Positions 28,537-36,951 of a DNA stretch of 64,000 nt are shown here, piece by piece (position 1 is the first letter of the stretch; each line of letters opens with the position of its first letter). The notes beneath the pieces were generated by a model. It was given only the letters and a program-made list of their open reading frames with translations, was not told where the DNA came from and made no database searches. This DNA is from Clostridioides difficile_D (GTDB taxonomy: Bacteria; Bacillota; Clostridia; Peptostreptococcales; Peptostreptococcaceae). Where the stretch lies: the NCBI GenBank assembly GCA_945861085.1, contig OX244046.1:1116001-1180000 (forward strand), given 5' to 3'. The position numbers and the translations under genes are program-made.

Positions 28537-29553
28537 ATGAAAGGTAATATAACGATAAAAGATGTTGCTAAACAAGCAGGCGTGTCAATATCTACTGTAT
28601 CTAGAGTTATAAATGATTCAAAACCTGTAACTGATGAAGTCAAACAAAAAGTTTTAGAGGTTATAAAAGAGACTGGATATATACCAAATCCGCTTGCTAG
28701 AAGCTTAGTAACTAAGAAGAGTCAATTAATAGGGGTAATAGTTCCAGAAGTTTCAGATTCTTTTGTTAATGAGGTATTAAATGGAATAGAAGAAGTTGCT
28801 AAAATGTATGACTATGACATTCTTTTAGCTAATACATACTCTGATAAAGAGCAAGAACTTAAGAGTATAAATCTATTGAGGGCAAAACAAGTGGAAGGTA
28901 TAGTTATGATTTCATGGATAGTTGAACAAGAGCACATCAACTATATACAAAATTGTGGTATACCAGCAACATATATAAGTAAAACTGCTAGAGATTATGA
29001 TATATATACAGTAAGTACCAGTAATAAAGAGGCTACTTTTGATATGACAGAACACCTTATAAAGAAAGGTCATGAAAAGATAGCTTTTATAATGACAAGT
29101 AAAGATGATACTGTTTTAGAAATGGAAAGACTTTCTGGTTATGAAAAAGCACTTTCAAATAACAATATAGAATTGGACAAGAGTTTAATTAAGTATGGTG
29201 GAACTGATTATGAAAGTGGATACAATAGCATGAAAGAATTATTAGATGACGGAATAATACCTCATGCAGCTTTTGTAACAGGGGATGAGGCTGCTATAGG
29301 AGCTATAAATGCTATATGTGATGCTGGATATAAGGTTCCAGAGGATATATCAGTTGCAGGATTTAATGATGTTAAGATAGCTAAAATGTATAGACCTAAA
29401 CTTACTACAGTATATCAACCTTTATATGATATGGGAGCAGTGGCAATAAGAATGGTTATAAAATTGATAAATAAAGAATTAATTGAAAATAAGAAAATAG
29501 AATTACCTTATAGAATTATTGATAGAGAAAGTGTTATCGAAAGAGAAAAATAA
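28537..29553 (+). CDS. ccpA: LacI-family regulator, catabolite control protein A type
   Basis: The 338-residue product has an N-terminal LacI helix-turn-helix (ITIKDVAKQAGVSISTVSRVIN, residues 5-26), hinge PNPLARSLVT near 48, and a periplasmic-binding-like core ending in RIIDRESV. CcpA binds cre sites with HPr-Ser-P to repress or activate carbon genes in low-GC Firmicutes; C. difficile CcpA is encoded just upstream of cdeC as I recall, which supports the symbol. AGGAGG ends 6 bases before ATG 28537; the ATG at 28531 abuts that site. Other LacI regulators cannot be excluded by sequence alone. Confidence 0.78.
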   Translation: MKGNITIKDVAKQAGVSISTVSRVINDSKPVTDEVKQKVLEVIKETGYIPNPLARSLVTKKSQLIGVIVPEVSDSFVNEVLNGIEEVAKMYDYDILLANTYSDKEQELKSINLLRAKQVEGIVMISWIVEQEHINYIQNCGIPATYISKTARDYDIYTVSTSNKEATFDMTEHLIKKGHEKIAFIMTSKDDTVLEMERLSGYEKALSNNNIELDKSLIKYGGTDYESGYNSMKELLDDGIIPHAAFVTGDEAAIGAINAICDAGYKVPEDISVAGFNDVKIAKMYRPKLTTVYQPLYDMGAVAIRMVIKLINKELIENKKIELPYRIIDRESVIEREK

Positions 29554-29566
29554 AACTATTAAAATT

Positions 29567-29605
29567 CATCAGGTAGTACTCAAAGCACTACCTGATTTTT
29601 TATGT
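29567..29605 (+). terminator. Terminator after ccpA
   Basis: ATCAGGTAGTACT/AGTACTACCTGAT-like stem (ATCAGGTAGT.CTC / AAGCACTACCTGAT, two imperfect positions near the loop) followed by TTTTTTA. Confidence 0.8.
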
Positions 29606-29677
29606 CATTAATATCAAACTTAAGAATAGCTTATTTAAAAAATAATTGTTTGATTATCTAAACGGTTTATTTTTTAC

Positions 29678-30076
29678 CTATTCATGAGGATTGGACTTTT
29701 TAGTTTTCTTAAATAAACCTTTAGATTTCTTTTGTTGACCACTTGGTGTATTTTTTGGTGCAGGTGAATTTGATTTACCTTTAGTAGGTTTAGCCTTCTT
29801 AGTTTTAGCTGGTTTAGCATCTCTTTGAGTTTCTGCGTCTGAGATTTTTTCCATTATAGTATCCAATTTTTTGCGTTGATTTTCATCTAAAAATGCTTTG
29901 AATTTTGATACTACTTCATCTCTTCCATCTAAGTTCTTGCCTATTTTTATAAGTTCCTCCATAAGTTCATTTTCTGATTTTCCTTTGTAACTATCAGCCA
30001 TCTTTTCTATCTTATCCTTGTCAATATTTTTTTGTTTAGCCATTTTTTCTAATGACTCTGTATCTAATTTTTTCAT
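29678..30076 (-). CDS. Protein with Lys-rich C-terminal tail, unknown function
   Basis: 132 residues. A helical, mixed-charge N-terminal part (about 1-78) is followed by a low-complexity basic tail rich in Lys, Pro, Ser and Thr (AKPAKTKKAKPTKGK..., ending KKTKKSNPHE). AAAGGGG precedes ATG 30076; an in-frame ATG 14 codons upstream lacks a site. It is divergent from the acidic-tailed gene at 30288, 211 bases away. Location between ccpA and cdeC suggests a spore-layer protein, but no family is recognised. Confidence 0.65.
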   Translation of the reverse strand: MKKLDTESLEKMAKQKNIDKDKIEKMADSYKGKSENELMEELIKIGKNLDGRDEVVSKFKAFLDENQRKKLDTIMEKISDAETQRDAKPAKTKKAKPTKGKSNSPAPKNTPSGQQKKSKGLFKKTKKSNPHE

Positions 30077-30242
30077 AAAAAAACCCCTTTCTATAAATAT
30101 ATATTGAATTATATTCATACTATTTATATATAGAAATAATATTGAAGTGGTGAATTATAAGTGATATATAATATAAATAAAAATTCTTATAGATAATATA
30201 TATGCACTGAGCTTTAAAAATGGAACATTAAAATATGAAAAA

Positions 30243-30251
30243 CATACTTTA
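30243..30251 (+). promoter_or_regulatory. Candidate sigma-K -10 element for the acidic-tailed gene
   Basis: CATACTTTA is an exact CATANNNTA match, with ACA 15 bases upstream (30225-30227) as a possible -35. It lies 37 bases before the TTG start. Confidence 0.4.
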
Positions 30252-30287
30252 ATATAGGGCAATTATATAATATAAGGGGGAATTGTC

Positions 30288-31184
30288 TTGAATAACTTAC
30301 TATTTTTGATTGGAGTGATTGCATTGAGTAATGGTAATATCTCTATATTTGATGATAAAAATAAATCAAAAGGAAATAATAGAGTTAGAAAAAGCAAAAA
30401 AAATGCAAATGATAAGCTGTCACAGTCTGCACATAGCAATTTAAGGTTTGATGCAAATGACATAAAAAGAGGTTTAAGGCTTATGGATTTAAGTGAAGAA
30501 GATTTAGAAATGGGAATGGAGATAATAACAAGAACTAAGAAATACATGTCAAGAGAGGAAAGAAAAATACTAATAAAAATAGAAAGTGTTTTAGATTTGG
30601 TTAGAGGTATAAAAAAATTAAACAATATAGACGTGGTAGATATAGAAGATGAAACAGATTTTTTCAGAAAAATGGATAGTGATGATAAAAAGAACATGAT
30701 GATAAAGGAAATTATAGATGTGTTCCCAGAAAAAAGAAAAAATTCAGTTGAAAAAGCTATAGGAATGAAAAAGAAGATAGACTTATTTGCAGAATTATTT
30801 TTACCAGATGATTTTGGAGAAGGTGGATTTAGTCTAAGTTCTTTGGCAAATATAAACAATCTTGGTAGTATGAATAATCTAAAATTGCTAGGCAGTCTTT
30901 TAAGAGGTGATGATAGTAATAATGATACTGATGAAGAAGATAATAGTGAAGAATTGAATTATGAAGGTGAAGAATTAGATTATGATAGTGAAGAGTTAAC
31001 AGATGAAGATGAAATAGATAATAATGAAGAGGAATTAGTAGAAGATAAGAAAACAGACTATGAAGATACAGCAAATGATGAAGATATAGTTTATGATGAG
31101 GAACTATACAATGTTAATGAGCAAGAATCTGAACATAATTATAATGAAAAAAATACTAAAAATAGAACTAAGAAAAAGCGATAA
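30288..31184 (+). CDS. Protein with strongly acidic C-terminal tail, unknown function
   Basis: 298 residues. A short hydrophobic N-terminus (NNLLFLIGVIAL) is followed by a basic patch, a charged helical middle (about 55-190), then about 90 residues dominated by Glu and Asp with Asn and Tyr. The last ten residues switch to basic (RTKKKR). The start is TTG 30288 with AAGGGGG 7 bases before it. No known domain is seen. The gene sits among spore genes and has a sigma-K-like element upstream, so a spore-layer role is plausible. Confidence 0.62.
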   Translation: MNNLLFLIGVIALSNGNISIFDDKNKSKGNNRVRKSKKNANDKLSQSAHSNLRFDANDIKRGLRLMDLSEEDLEMGMEIITRTKKYMSREERKILIKIESVLDLVRGIKKLNNIDVVDIEDETDFFRKMDSDDKKNMMIKEIIDVFPEKRKNSVEKAIGMKKKIDLFAELFLPDDFGEGGFSLSSLANINNLGSMNNLKLLGSLLRGDDSNNDTDEEDNSEELNYEGEELDYDSEELTDEDEIDNNEEELVEDKKTDYEDTANDEDIVYDEELYNVNEQESEHNYNEKNTKNRTKKKR

Positions 31185-31284
31185 TCAACTAAATACATAA
31201 AGAGAAAAGGAAGAAAAAGTAATGATAGAATAAGATTATCTCAATTACTATATAAAACCACTTTAAAAAATTCAAAATTTATTA

Positions 31285-31290
31285 TATAAT
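31285..31290 (+). promoter_or_regulatory. -10 box of the non-coding RNA upstream of cdeC
   Basis: A perfect TATAAT at 31285-31290. TTTAAA lies 17 bases upstream as a weak -35 (31262-31267). Predicted start about 31297. Confidence 0.4.
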
Positions 31291-31296
31291 AATAAT

Positions 31297-31520
31297 ATGA
31301 AATCCTGAAACATACGATAAGGCTTTTTTAAATTCAACCTACAAATGAAATACGGGAGACCGTGTCTGGTAAATTATAACATGCCTGATTAGTTTTGGAC
31401 GTTAAAGGTTACTGGCAAGTCACCCACCTGGGAGTGCCTAGGGTGTGAATTTACTTAGCCACCGGTGTTTCGGGACAAAAAAAGTGCTACTATTTTAAAT
31501 AGTAGCACTTTTTTTATTAA
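31297..31520 (+). ncRNA. Structured non-coding RNA, class not identified (6S-like?)
   Basis: About 220 bases with no ORF, noticeably higher GC than its surroundings between 31345 and 31475, and a strong terminator. Visible pairings: GAAATACGG (31347-31355) with CCGGTGTTTC (31462-31471) as a closing stem; a local AGACCGTGTCT hairpin; GTAAATT with AATTTAC; and CACCC with GGGTG enclosing CCTGG..CCTAGG. An elongated rod with an internal bubble would suit 6S RNA. I could not match a known consensus, and it does not look like the SAM, TPP, FMN, lysine, glycine, cobalamin or c-di-GMP riboswitches. Its own terminator argues for a stand-alone RNA. Confidence 0.6.
31479..31518 (+). terminator. Terminator of the non-coding RNA
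   Basis: AAAAGTGCTACTATT pairs with AATAGTAGCACTTTT around a short TTAA loop, followed by T residues. Very stable, 148 bases before cdeC. Confidence 0.9.
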
Positions 31521-31575
31521 AATGCATTTTTCTACTAAATATGCCTAATTATTGATAAATTTAAAAAGCAAAGTA

Positions 31576-31600
31576 ACAATTAAGATTTAAAGAGCATAGT
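31576..31600 (+). promoter_or_regulatory. Candidate sigma-K promoter of cdeC
   Basis: ACA at 31576-31578, a 16-base spacer, then CATAGTATT at 31595. This is close to, but not an exact, CATANNNTA match. It lies between the RNA terminator and the cdeC ribosome site. Confidence 0.3.
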
Positions 31601-31663
31601 ATTAATTAGGCTTCAAAAAGCCAAAGACTTAATAAGAATCGCTTACAGGGAGGGCAATGAAAA

Positions 31664-32872
31664 ATGCAAGATTATAAAAAAAATAAAAGAAGAATGATAA
31701 ATCAGCCAATGTCTACAATGAGTGAAGAAGAAGTGTATACAGATGAAATAAATTCAGAGGACATGAGAGGGTTTAAAAAGTCACACCATCATAATGGATG
31801 TAATACTGATAATCATTGTGATTGTCATGATGATTGCAATCCATGCAATCCATGTAAACCTAATCCATGTAATCCATGTAAACCTAATCCATGTGATGAC
31901 AATTGTGGATGTCATGACGATTGTAAATGTGATTGTGAACCATGTCAAATGGATTCAGATGAATGTTTTGAAAACAAATGTGGACCAGACTGCTGTAATC
32001 CTATATCTCCAAGAAACTTCTCCGTATCAAATGCAGTGCCATTTGCAATAGAGGCTAATAGAATATTTGACACTATGCAATTCCAAACATTTACAGATGC
32101 TACTGGACCAAATGGAGAGCCATTAACTTTTGAAACAGAAGTAGTAGAAGTATTTGGTTCAATTCCAAGTGCAGGTCGAGCAAGTGTAACTATAGACAAA
32201 ATATGCTTAAGCAATGATGGAATAGTTATAGATACAGGAATGACAACTTTAGAAGATTTCGATTTAGACCCATTAGGAGATATAGTAGGAAGAAATTGTG
32301 AAACAACTTTTGAATATGCAGTATGTGGAGAAAGAAATGCTGAATGTTGTAGACAAGGAAAAGGCAAATCAGTAGCTTATAAACAAAGAGGATTAACTGT
32401 AGCAGTTCGTAATTTAGTATTAGAACTAAGAGGTAGATGTGGATGTACAGAATTCGTTGCATTAGCTTTCCCAGCAGTCAGAGCAGGAGGTGGATGTAAG
32501 AAGAGAGTTGATTATGTAGAATTTACTTTTAACACACTTTCAGCACCAATATGCTTGCCAGCTGACGGAAGAGCTGTTACTTTAAGACAAGAATACCAAA
32601 CTAACTTAACTGTAGATTGTATAGGAAAATCTATATTAAAACTAGAATGTAACGAATGTTGTGAACCTTTCTATGAATTAATAATACCAAATGATATAGA
32701 TTTAGTACTTTGCTTACAAGAAACAGTTAGCACATTAATAAGTGAACAAATAGTAGTTTTAGCATCACCAAATGCAATCCAACCAAGACTTGTTGATACT
32801 TTCTCTAAAGTATGTGATTTTTCGCAATGTGGACCTAATCATGGAAGTGGAAAGCCTAGTTGCCACAGATAG
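31664..32872 (+). CDS. cdeC: Cysteine-rich exosporium protein CdeC
   Basis: A morphogenetic protein of the spore exosporium and coat interface. The 402-residue product has a His/Asp-rich region, then an NPC-rich low-complexity stretch (residues about 52-90, NPCNPCKPNPCNPCKPNPC type) and CDCEPC. A longer domain follows with scattered Cys (CGCTEF, ECNECCEPF) and a Cys/His tail. Cys content is very high, which suits disulphide-linked assembly. GGGAGGG lies 9 bases before ATG 31664; an ATG at 31657 is out of frame. Length and composition match my memory of C. difficile CdeC. Confidence 0.88.
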   Translation: MQDYKKNKRRMINQPMSTMSEEEVYTDEINSEDMRGFKKSHHHNGCNTDNHCDCHDDCNPCNPCKPNPCNPCKPNPCDDNCGCHDDCKCDCEPCQMDSDECFENKCGPDCCNPISPRNFSVSNAVPFAIEANRIFDTMQFQTFTDATGPNGEPLTFETEVVEVFGSIPSAGRASVTIDKICLSNDGIVIDTGMTTLEDFDLDPLGDIVGRNCETTFEYAVCGERNAECCRQGKGKSVAYKQRGLTVAVRNLVLELRGRCGCTEFVALAFPAVRAGGGCKKRVDYVEFTFNTLSAPICLPADGRAVTLRQEYQTNLTVDCIGKSILKLECNECCEPFYELIIPNDIDLVLCLQETVSTLISEQIVVLASPNAIQPRLVDTFSKVCDFSQCGPNHGSGKPSCHR

Positions 32873-32918
32873 ATAGGTAGATATATAGACAGTTTAAATT
32901 ATAAATAAAAATCATCTA

Positions 32919-32968
32919 AGGAAGGCTACCAAAGTAGATAATCTACATTGGTAGCCTTCACGTTTTTA
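32919..32968. terminator. Bidirectional terminator after cdeC
   Basis: GAAGGCTACCAA pairs with TTGGTAGCCTTC, with a nested GTAGAT/ATCTAC stem. It separates cdeC from the convergent flippase gene. TTTTT follows on the plus side. Confidence 0.8.
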
Positions 32969-32971
32969 TAC

Positions 32972-34294
32972 CTAACGTATAGATTTTAGTGATTTAAAAA
33001 GTACTATAGTGTGCAATAGACAAGTAAATATTGATACTATTGTCATTGTGTATATGTATGCATAAATATTAAGTCCTGGAATAGGAAGAAATACATATAG
33101 AGCTACTAGTTGAATCAACATACCAATAATAGTATTTATACTTGAAGCTAACTCTTTTCTTATTGAATGTAAAATGCCAGATAGCGTTTGATTTAGAGAC
33201 ATAAATAGTGGAACTAAAAACATAGCTTTTAAATATTCTCCAGCAAGTGTATTTTTAAATACTAGTATACACAAATCTTTTCCAAAGAAATAAAAAAATA
33301 TTGATGATAGTATACCTACAAATAAAGTTAGGAGTATAGAGTATTTGATTTTCTTTATGACACTCTTACGCTTTCTTAGAGCTATTTCTTGTGATATAGT
33401 GGGTATTAAGTTTACAATAAGCGCTGAACCAACAGTAAAAGGTAAAAATATAAAAGGCATGACCATTCCACTGATGATACCATACATACTTAAGGATTGC
33501 TGATAAGTCATTCCTGATAATGCTAATCTTGATGGTATCATCATAGAACTTATAGATTGTAAAAGTATGTTTGACATTCTATTACAAGTTATGGGAATGG
33601 ACATTTTTAATGTTTCCATAGAAGAATTATAAAAATCTTTTATGCTTATGATATACTTATTGTCAAATGATGAATCTCGCCATAAACAAATAAGCATGAA
33701 TATGATATTACTCAATTCACCAATCGATATACCTAATAGGGCAATATAACAATTCATAGATTTATTATTTATGTACATAACAAGTAAAACAACAAATAAA
33801 ATTTTACCAATTTGTTCAATAATTTGTCCAATAGCAGGGATTTTTACATTCTTTATACCATAGTAATATCCTCTTAGTACATTTGAAAGAGTTATTATAA
33901 CTATAGCAGGACAAACTGCTAGTATAAATAGGTTTAATTTAGGGTCTTTTAAAAACTTAAGTGATAAAAAAGAGCTATTAAAAGATGCAACTATAGATAT
34001 TGCCAGTGCTACAAAAAATGCTATATATAAAGTTGATATAAATAAAGCATTGGTATTGTGTTTATCGTTTAAAGCTTTTCTCTTTGCAACTAAACAACTA
34101 AGTGCAGTAGGTATACCTGTTGTTGTAACGGCTAAGCAAATCATCAAAAAATTAAAAATCATATGATAGATACCTAAACCTGTTTCACCTAAAGCTCTTG
34201 ACAAGAATATCTTATATAAAAAACCAAATATTCTTACAATAAAGTTGGATATAAATAAAATAACTGTTGATAGTACTAAATAAGGTACTTTCAA
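32972..34294 (-). CDS. SpoVB/MurJ-type polysaccharide flippase (MOP superfamily)
   Basis: A 440-residue membrane protein with about 12-14 hydrophobic helices. The order and loops (FIVRIFGFLYKIFLSRALGETGLGIYHMIF at the N-terminus) match the stage V sporulation protein B / Wzx group, which flips lipid-linked glycans; SpoVB is needed for the spore cortex. The best start is TTG 34294, with GGAGGTGAT 5 bases upstream; the GTG at 34303 is within that site. Slightly shorter than many family members (about 500). Next to cdeC and a PHP phosphatase; sporulation role is inferred. Confidence 0.8.
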   Translation of the reverse strand: MKVPYLVLSTVILFISNFIVRIFGFLYKIFLSRALGETGLGIYHMIFNFLMICLAVTTTGIPTALSCLVAKRKALNDKHNTNALFISTLYIAFFVALAISIVASFNSSFLSLKFLKDPKLNLFILAVCPAIVIITLSNVLRGYYYGIKNVKIPAIGQIIEQIGKILFVVLLVMYINNKSMNCYIALLGISIGELSNIIFMLICLWRDSSFDNKYIISIKDFYNSSMETLKMSIPITCNRMSNILLQSISSMMIPSRLALSGMTYQQSLSMYGIISGMVMPFIFLPFTVGSALIVNLIPTISQEIALRKRKSVIKKIKYSILLTLFVGILSSIFFYFFGKDLCILVFKNTLAGEYLKAMFLVPLFMSLNQTLSGILHSIRKELASSINTIIGMLIQLVALYVFLPIPGLNIYAYIYTMTIVSIFTCLLHTIVLFKSLKSIR

Positions 34295-34344
34295 AAAAAT
34301 CACCTCCTTATCTTTTAAATATATTCACAAGGAGGTGTAAAAAT

Positions 34345-35139
34345 TTATAATTTTATAAATTCTGGTTTTAACTTATTAAATTTAGATACATATTTAAATC
34401 CCATACTTTTTAGTAATGAATATATGTAATCAAACTCACACGCAACTTGACTTACATGGTGTGAATCTGAACCTGTAGTTATGATTTCTCCTCCCAAGTC
34501 TTTATACATCTGAAGGATATATCTAGATGGAGTCAAATCTGGAAGATTATATCTATAACAAGATGTATTTATCTCGATACCTTTACCATCATAAATGGCT
34601 TGTTTAAGCGTTTCTTCAATTATATCAGAAAATAGTCTATCATCTAAAATAGTATCATAAGGTGCATACCTTTTAATCAAATCTAAATGACCTAAAACAG
34701 AGTAATCCTTATAATTCTTAACAATATTATATAAATAAAGATAATAATTTTCATAAACTTCATGTTGTGTTTTATCTTTAAAATAATTACCAAGGTATAA
34801 GTCCATTGTATCTATAGCATGGATAGAACATATTATAAAATCAAATGGATATTGATGTGCTTCCTTTTTATATGTATCCATCAATTGAGTCTGAACTCCA
34901 AATTCAATTCCTTTTTTTATAGATATTTTATCTTTATATTTATTTTGAAGAGTTTCTAGACTCTTAAAATAATCCTTGTAGACAATTGAAAAAGAATCAT
35001 CAGCATAAACATCATAATCAACATGGTCTGTGAAACAAATTTCCTTCAAACCAAGTTCAATAGATTTTTTTATCATTTCTTCCATTGTAGATTTTCCGTC
35101 AGTAGAGAAACTTGAGTGCATGTGATAGTCGTAAAACAT
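34345..35139 (-). CDS. PHP-domain histidinol-phosphatase-like protein
   Basis: 264 residues. PHP metal-binding motifs appear in order: DYHMHSSFSTDG near 4-15, CFTDHVDYD near 36-44, SIHAIDTM near 106, LGHLDLIKRYAP near 149, and GSDSHHVSQV near 220. HisK/HisJ-type enzymes hydrolyse histidinol phosphate; no other his genes are nearby, so another phosphoester is possible. AAAAGGGG precedes the ATG. Same strand as the flippase and 50 bases upstream of it. Confidence 0.82.
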   Translation of the reverse strand: MFYDYHMHSSFSTDGKSTMEEMIKKSIELGLKEICFTDHVDYDVYADDSFSIVYKDYFKSLETLQNKYKDKISIKKGIEFGVQTQLMDTYKKEAHQYPFDFIICSIHAIDTMDLYLGNYFKDKTQHEVYENYYLYLYNIVKNYKDYSVLGHLDLIKRYAPYDTILDDRLFSDIIEETLKQAIYDGKGIEINTSCYRYNLPDLTPSRYILQMYKDLGGEIITTGSDSHHVSQVACEFDYIYSLLKSMGFKYVSKFNKLKPEFIKL

Positions 35140-35248
35140 AAATATTTCCCCTTTTTATAAAAATTTTGGTATTATATATACATACTAAATAATATCAAAT
35201 ATGTATGAAAGCATCAATAAAATATAAAAACAATGAGCGGTGATAAAT

Positions 35249-36694
35249 GTGGAAAAATACAGAATAGATTTAAGTGAGAAAAAGTTAACTAAATATATAC
35301 AGATATTTAATCATATAAAGGAATTGATAATAAATAAAGAGCTAGTTGAACATGAAAAACTGCCACCAATAAGAAAACTATCAGATTTTCTACAAGTAAA
35401 TAATACTACTATAGTTAAAGTATATGAGCTTTTAGAAAATGAAGGATATGTATATAAGATTGTAGGAAGTGGAACTTTTGTATCAAGTTCAAATTCTTAT
35501 AAAAATGGTATAGATAACAGAAAAAATAAGATTATTGTGCAAAGAGAAGATTTAATTCATTTTGACAATGGAAATCCATCTAATGATATGTTTCCTATCG
35601 ATTCATTTAAAAATGCTGTAAATATGGCATTATCTAAAGATGGCAGTTCAATATTTGATTATGATGAAGGTCTTGGTTCTGAAGAATTAAGAGATAAGAT
35701 GGTAGAGTATCTAAGTGATGGAAATATAAAAACTACGAAGGAAAATATTCAAATAATATCAGGTGCTCAACAAGGTATAGATATAGTCTGTAAAGGGCTT
35801 ATAAGTTATTCAGATGTTGTCTTTATGGAAGAGCCTTCTTACAATGGAGCGATTGAAGTGTTTAAAAGTAGAGGAGCAAAAATAATATCTATACCTATGT
35901 TAGATGATGGGATTGATATAGGTATTTTAAAGTTAAAATTGGAAAAAATAAAACCAAGACTTATATATATTATGCCTAATTTTCAAAATCCAACAGGAAT
36001 ATCTTACTCAACGTATAAAAAAAAGAAGTTAATAGAATTGGCAGAAGAACATGATTTTTATATAATTGAAGATGATTTTATAAGTGATTTTGTTTTTGAA
36101 TCAAAAGACAATAGAACGGTTAGAAGTTATGATGATAAAAATAGAGTAGTTTATATAAAGAGCTTTTCAAAAATACTTATGCCAGGTCTTAGGATAGGAA
36201 TTGTAGAAATGCCAAATGAATTATTAAAAAAAGTTTTATGGGCTAAATATTCATCAGATATATCAACACCAGGTCTAATTCAAAAATCAATGTATTACTA
36301 TATGGATAATTTTGATTGGAAAAATTATTTGAATCATATAGAGAAGATATATACTGATAAGTACAAATTGGCAAAAAGCTTGATTAATGACAAATTGAGT
36401 GGTAAATTAAAAGTTAGAAAATCTTGTGGAGGAATAAACTTTTTTTTAGAATTACCAAGAGGATATACTTCTCAAGCATTTACAAGTTTTATGTTAAACA
36501 AAGGGGTATCTATGCTTCCAGGAACTTATTTTTTTGATAATCTAGTAGATGATAGATTTTTTAGAATCAATATAGCTCGTCCGAGCGTGGAAGAGCTAGA
36601 AAAGGGAATATCTATAATAAGTGATAATATAGATGAGTTTTTTTGTGAATATAAAAATAAGTTAGATATAAAGAGCAATAAATTATTTTATTAA
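35249..36694 (+). CDS. MocR-type regulator (GntR HTH fused to aminotransferase)
   Basis: 481 residues. An N-terminal GntR winged helix (about 15-75, PPIRKLSDFLQVNNTTIVKVYELLENEGYVY) is followed by a fold-type-I aminotransferase domain. The PLP lysine is in SFSKILMPGLRIG near 308, with NFQNPTGISYS near 250 and EDDF near 280. MocR proteins usually sense PLP or amino-acid adducts to control nearby metabolism. GTG 35249 is preferred, since GGTGAT lies 4 bases before it; GTG 35240 is inside that site. The targets are unknown; two small-to-medium genes follow closely. Confidence 0.86.
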   Translation: MEKYRIDLSEKKLTKYIQIFNHIKELIINKELVEHEKLPPIRKLSDFLQVNNTTIVKVYELLENEGYVYKIVGSGTFVSSSNSYKNGIDNRKNKIIVQREDLIHFDNGNPSNDMFPIDSFKNAVNMALSKDGSSIFDYDEGLGSEELRDKMVEYLSDGNIKTTKENIQIISGAQQGIDIVCKGLISYSDVVFMEEPSYNGAIEVFKSRGAKIISIPMLDDGIDIGILKLKLEKIKPRLIYIMPNFQNPTGISYSTYKKKKLIELAEEHDFYIIEDDFISDFVFESKDNRTVRSYDDKNRVVYIKSFSKILMPGLRIGIVEMPNELLKKVLWAKYSSDISTPGLIQKSMYYYMDNFDWKNYLNHIEKIYTDKYKLAKSLINDKLSGKLKVRKSCGGINFFLELPRGYTSQAFTSFMLNKGVSMLPGTYFFDNLVDDRFFRINIARPSVEELEKGISIISDNIDEFFCEYKNKLDIKSNKLFY

Positions 36695-36722
36695 ATAAAT
36701 AGAAGTTTTTTAGGAGGAAAAA

Positions 36723-36932
36723 ATGTTTGACAAGAAGAAATTAGATAGGATTAATGAATTAGCAAAGAAAAATAAAGAGGGAGTTCTTTCTGCTGATGAA
36801 ATCAAAGAAAGAGAAATTTTAAGGAAAGAATATTTAGAAAACTTTAGAGCCCACTTTAGATCAAGACTGGATAGTGTAAAGGTAGTTTCACCAGAAGAAT
36901 ATGAACAATACATGAAAAATAATAAAAATTAG
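36723..36932 (+). CDS. DUF896 (YnzC/YozC-like) small protein
   Basis: 69 residues, charged and helical: MFDKKKLDRINELAKKNKEG..LSADEIKEREILRKEYLENFRAHFRSRLDSV. This is the characteristic DUF896 pattern, a cytosolic protein of unknown role in Firmicutes (YneA-operon relatives). TTAGGAGG lies before the ATG. It is 28 bases after the MocR gene and 19 before the aminopeptidase. Confidence 0.85.
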   Translation: MFDKKKLDRINELAKKNKEGVLSADEIKEREILRKEYLENFRAHFRSRLDSVKVVSPEEYEQYMKNNKN

Positions 36933-36951
36933 AACTTAGTAGGAGGAAAAC

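Noticed and set aside
31297..31480. c-di-GMP or cobalamin riboswitch controlling cdeC
   Set aside because: No matching consensus boxes, and a strong terminator separates it from cdeC with no visible antiterminator.
31794..32051. Plus-strand ORF inside cdeC in another frame, Ile/Val/His-rich
   Set aside because: Produced by the NPC repeat read out of frame; no separate ribosome site.
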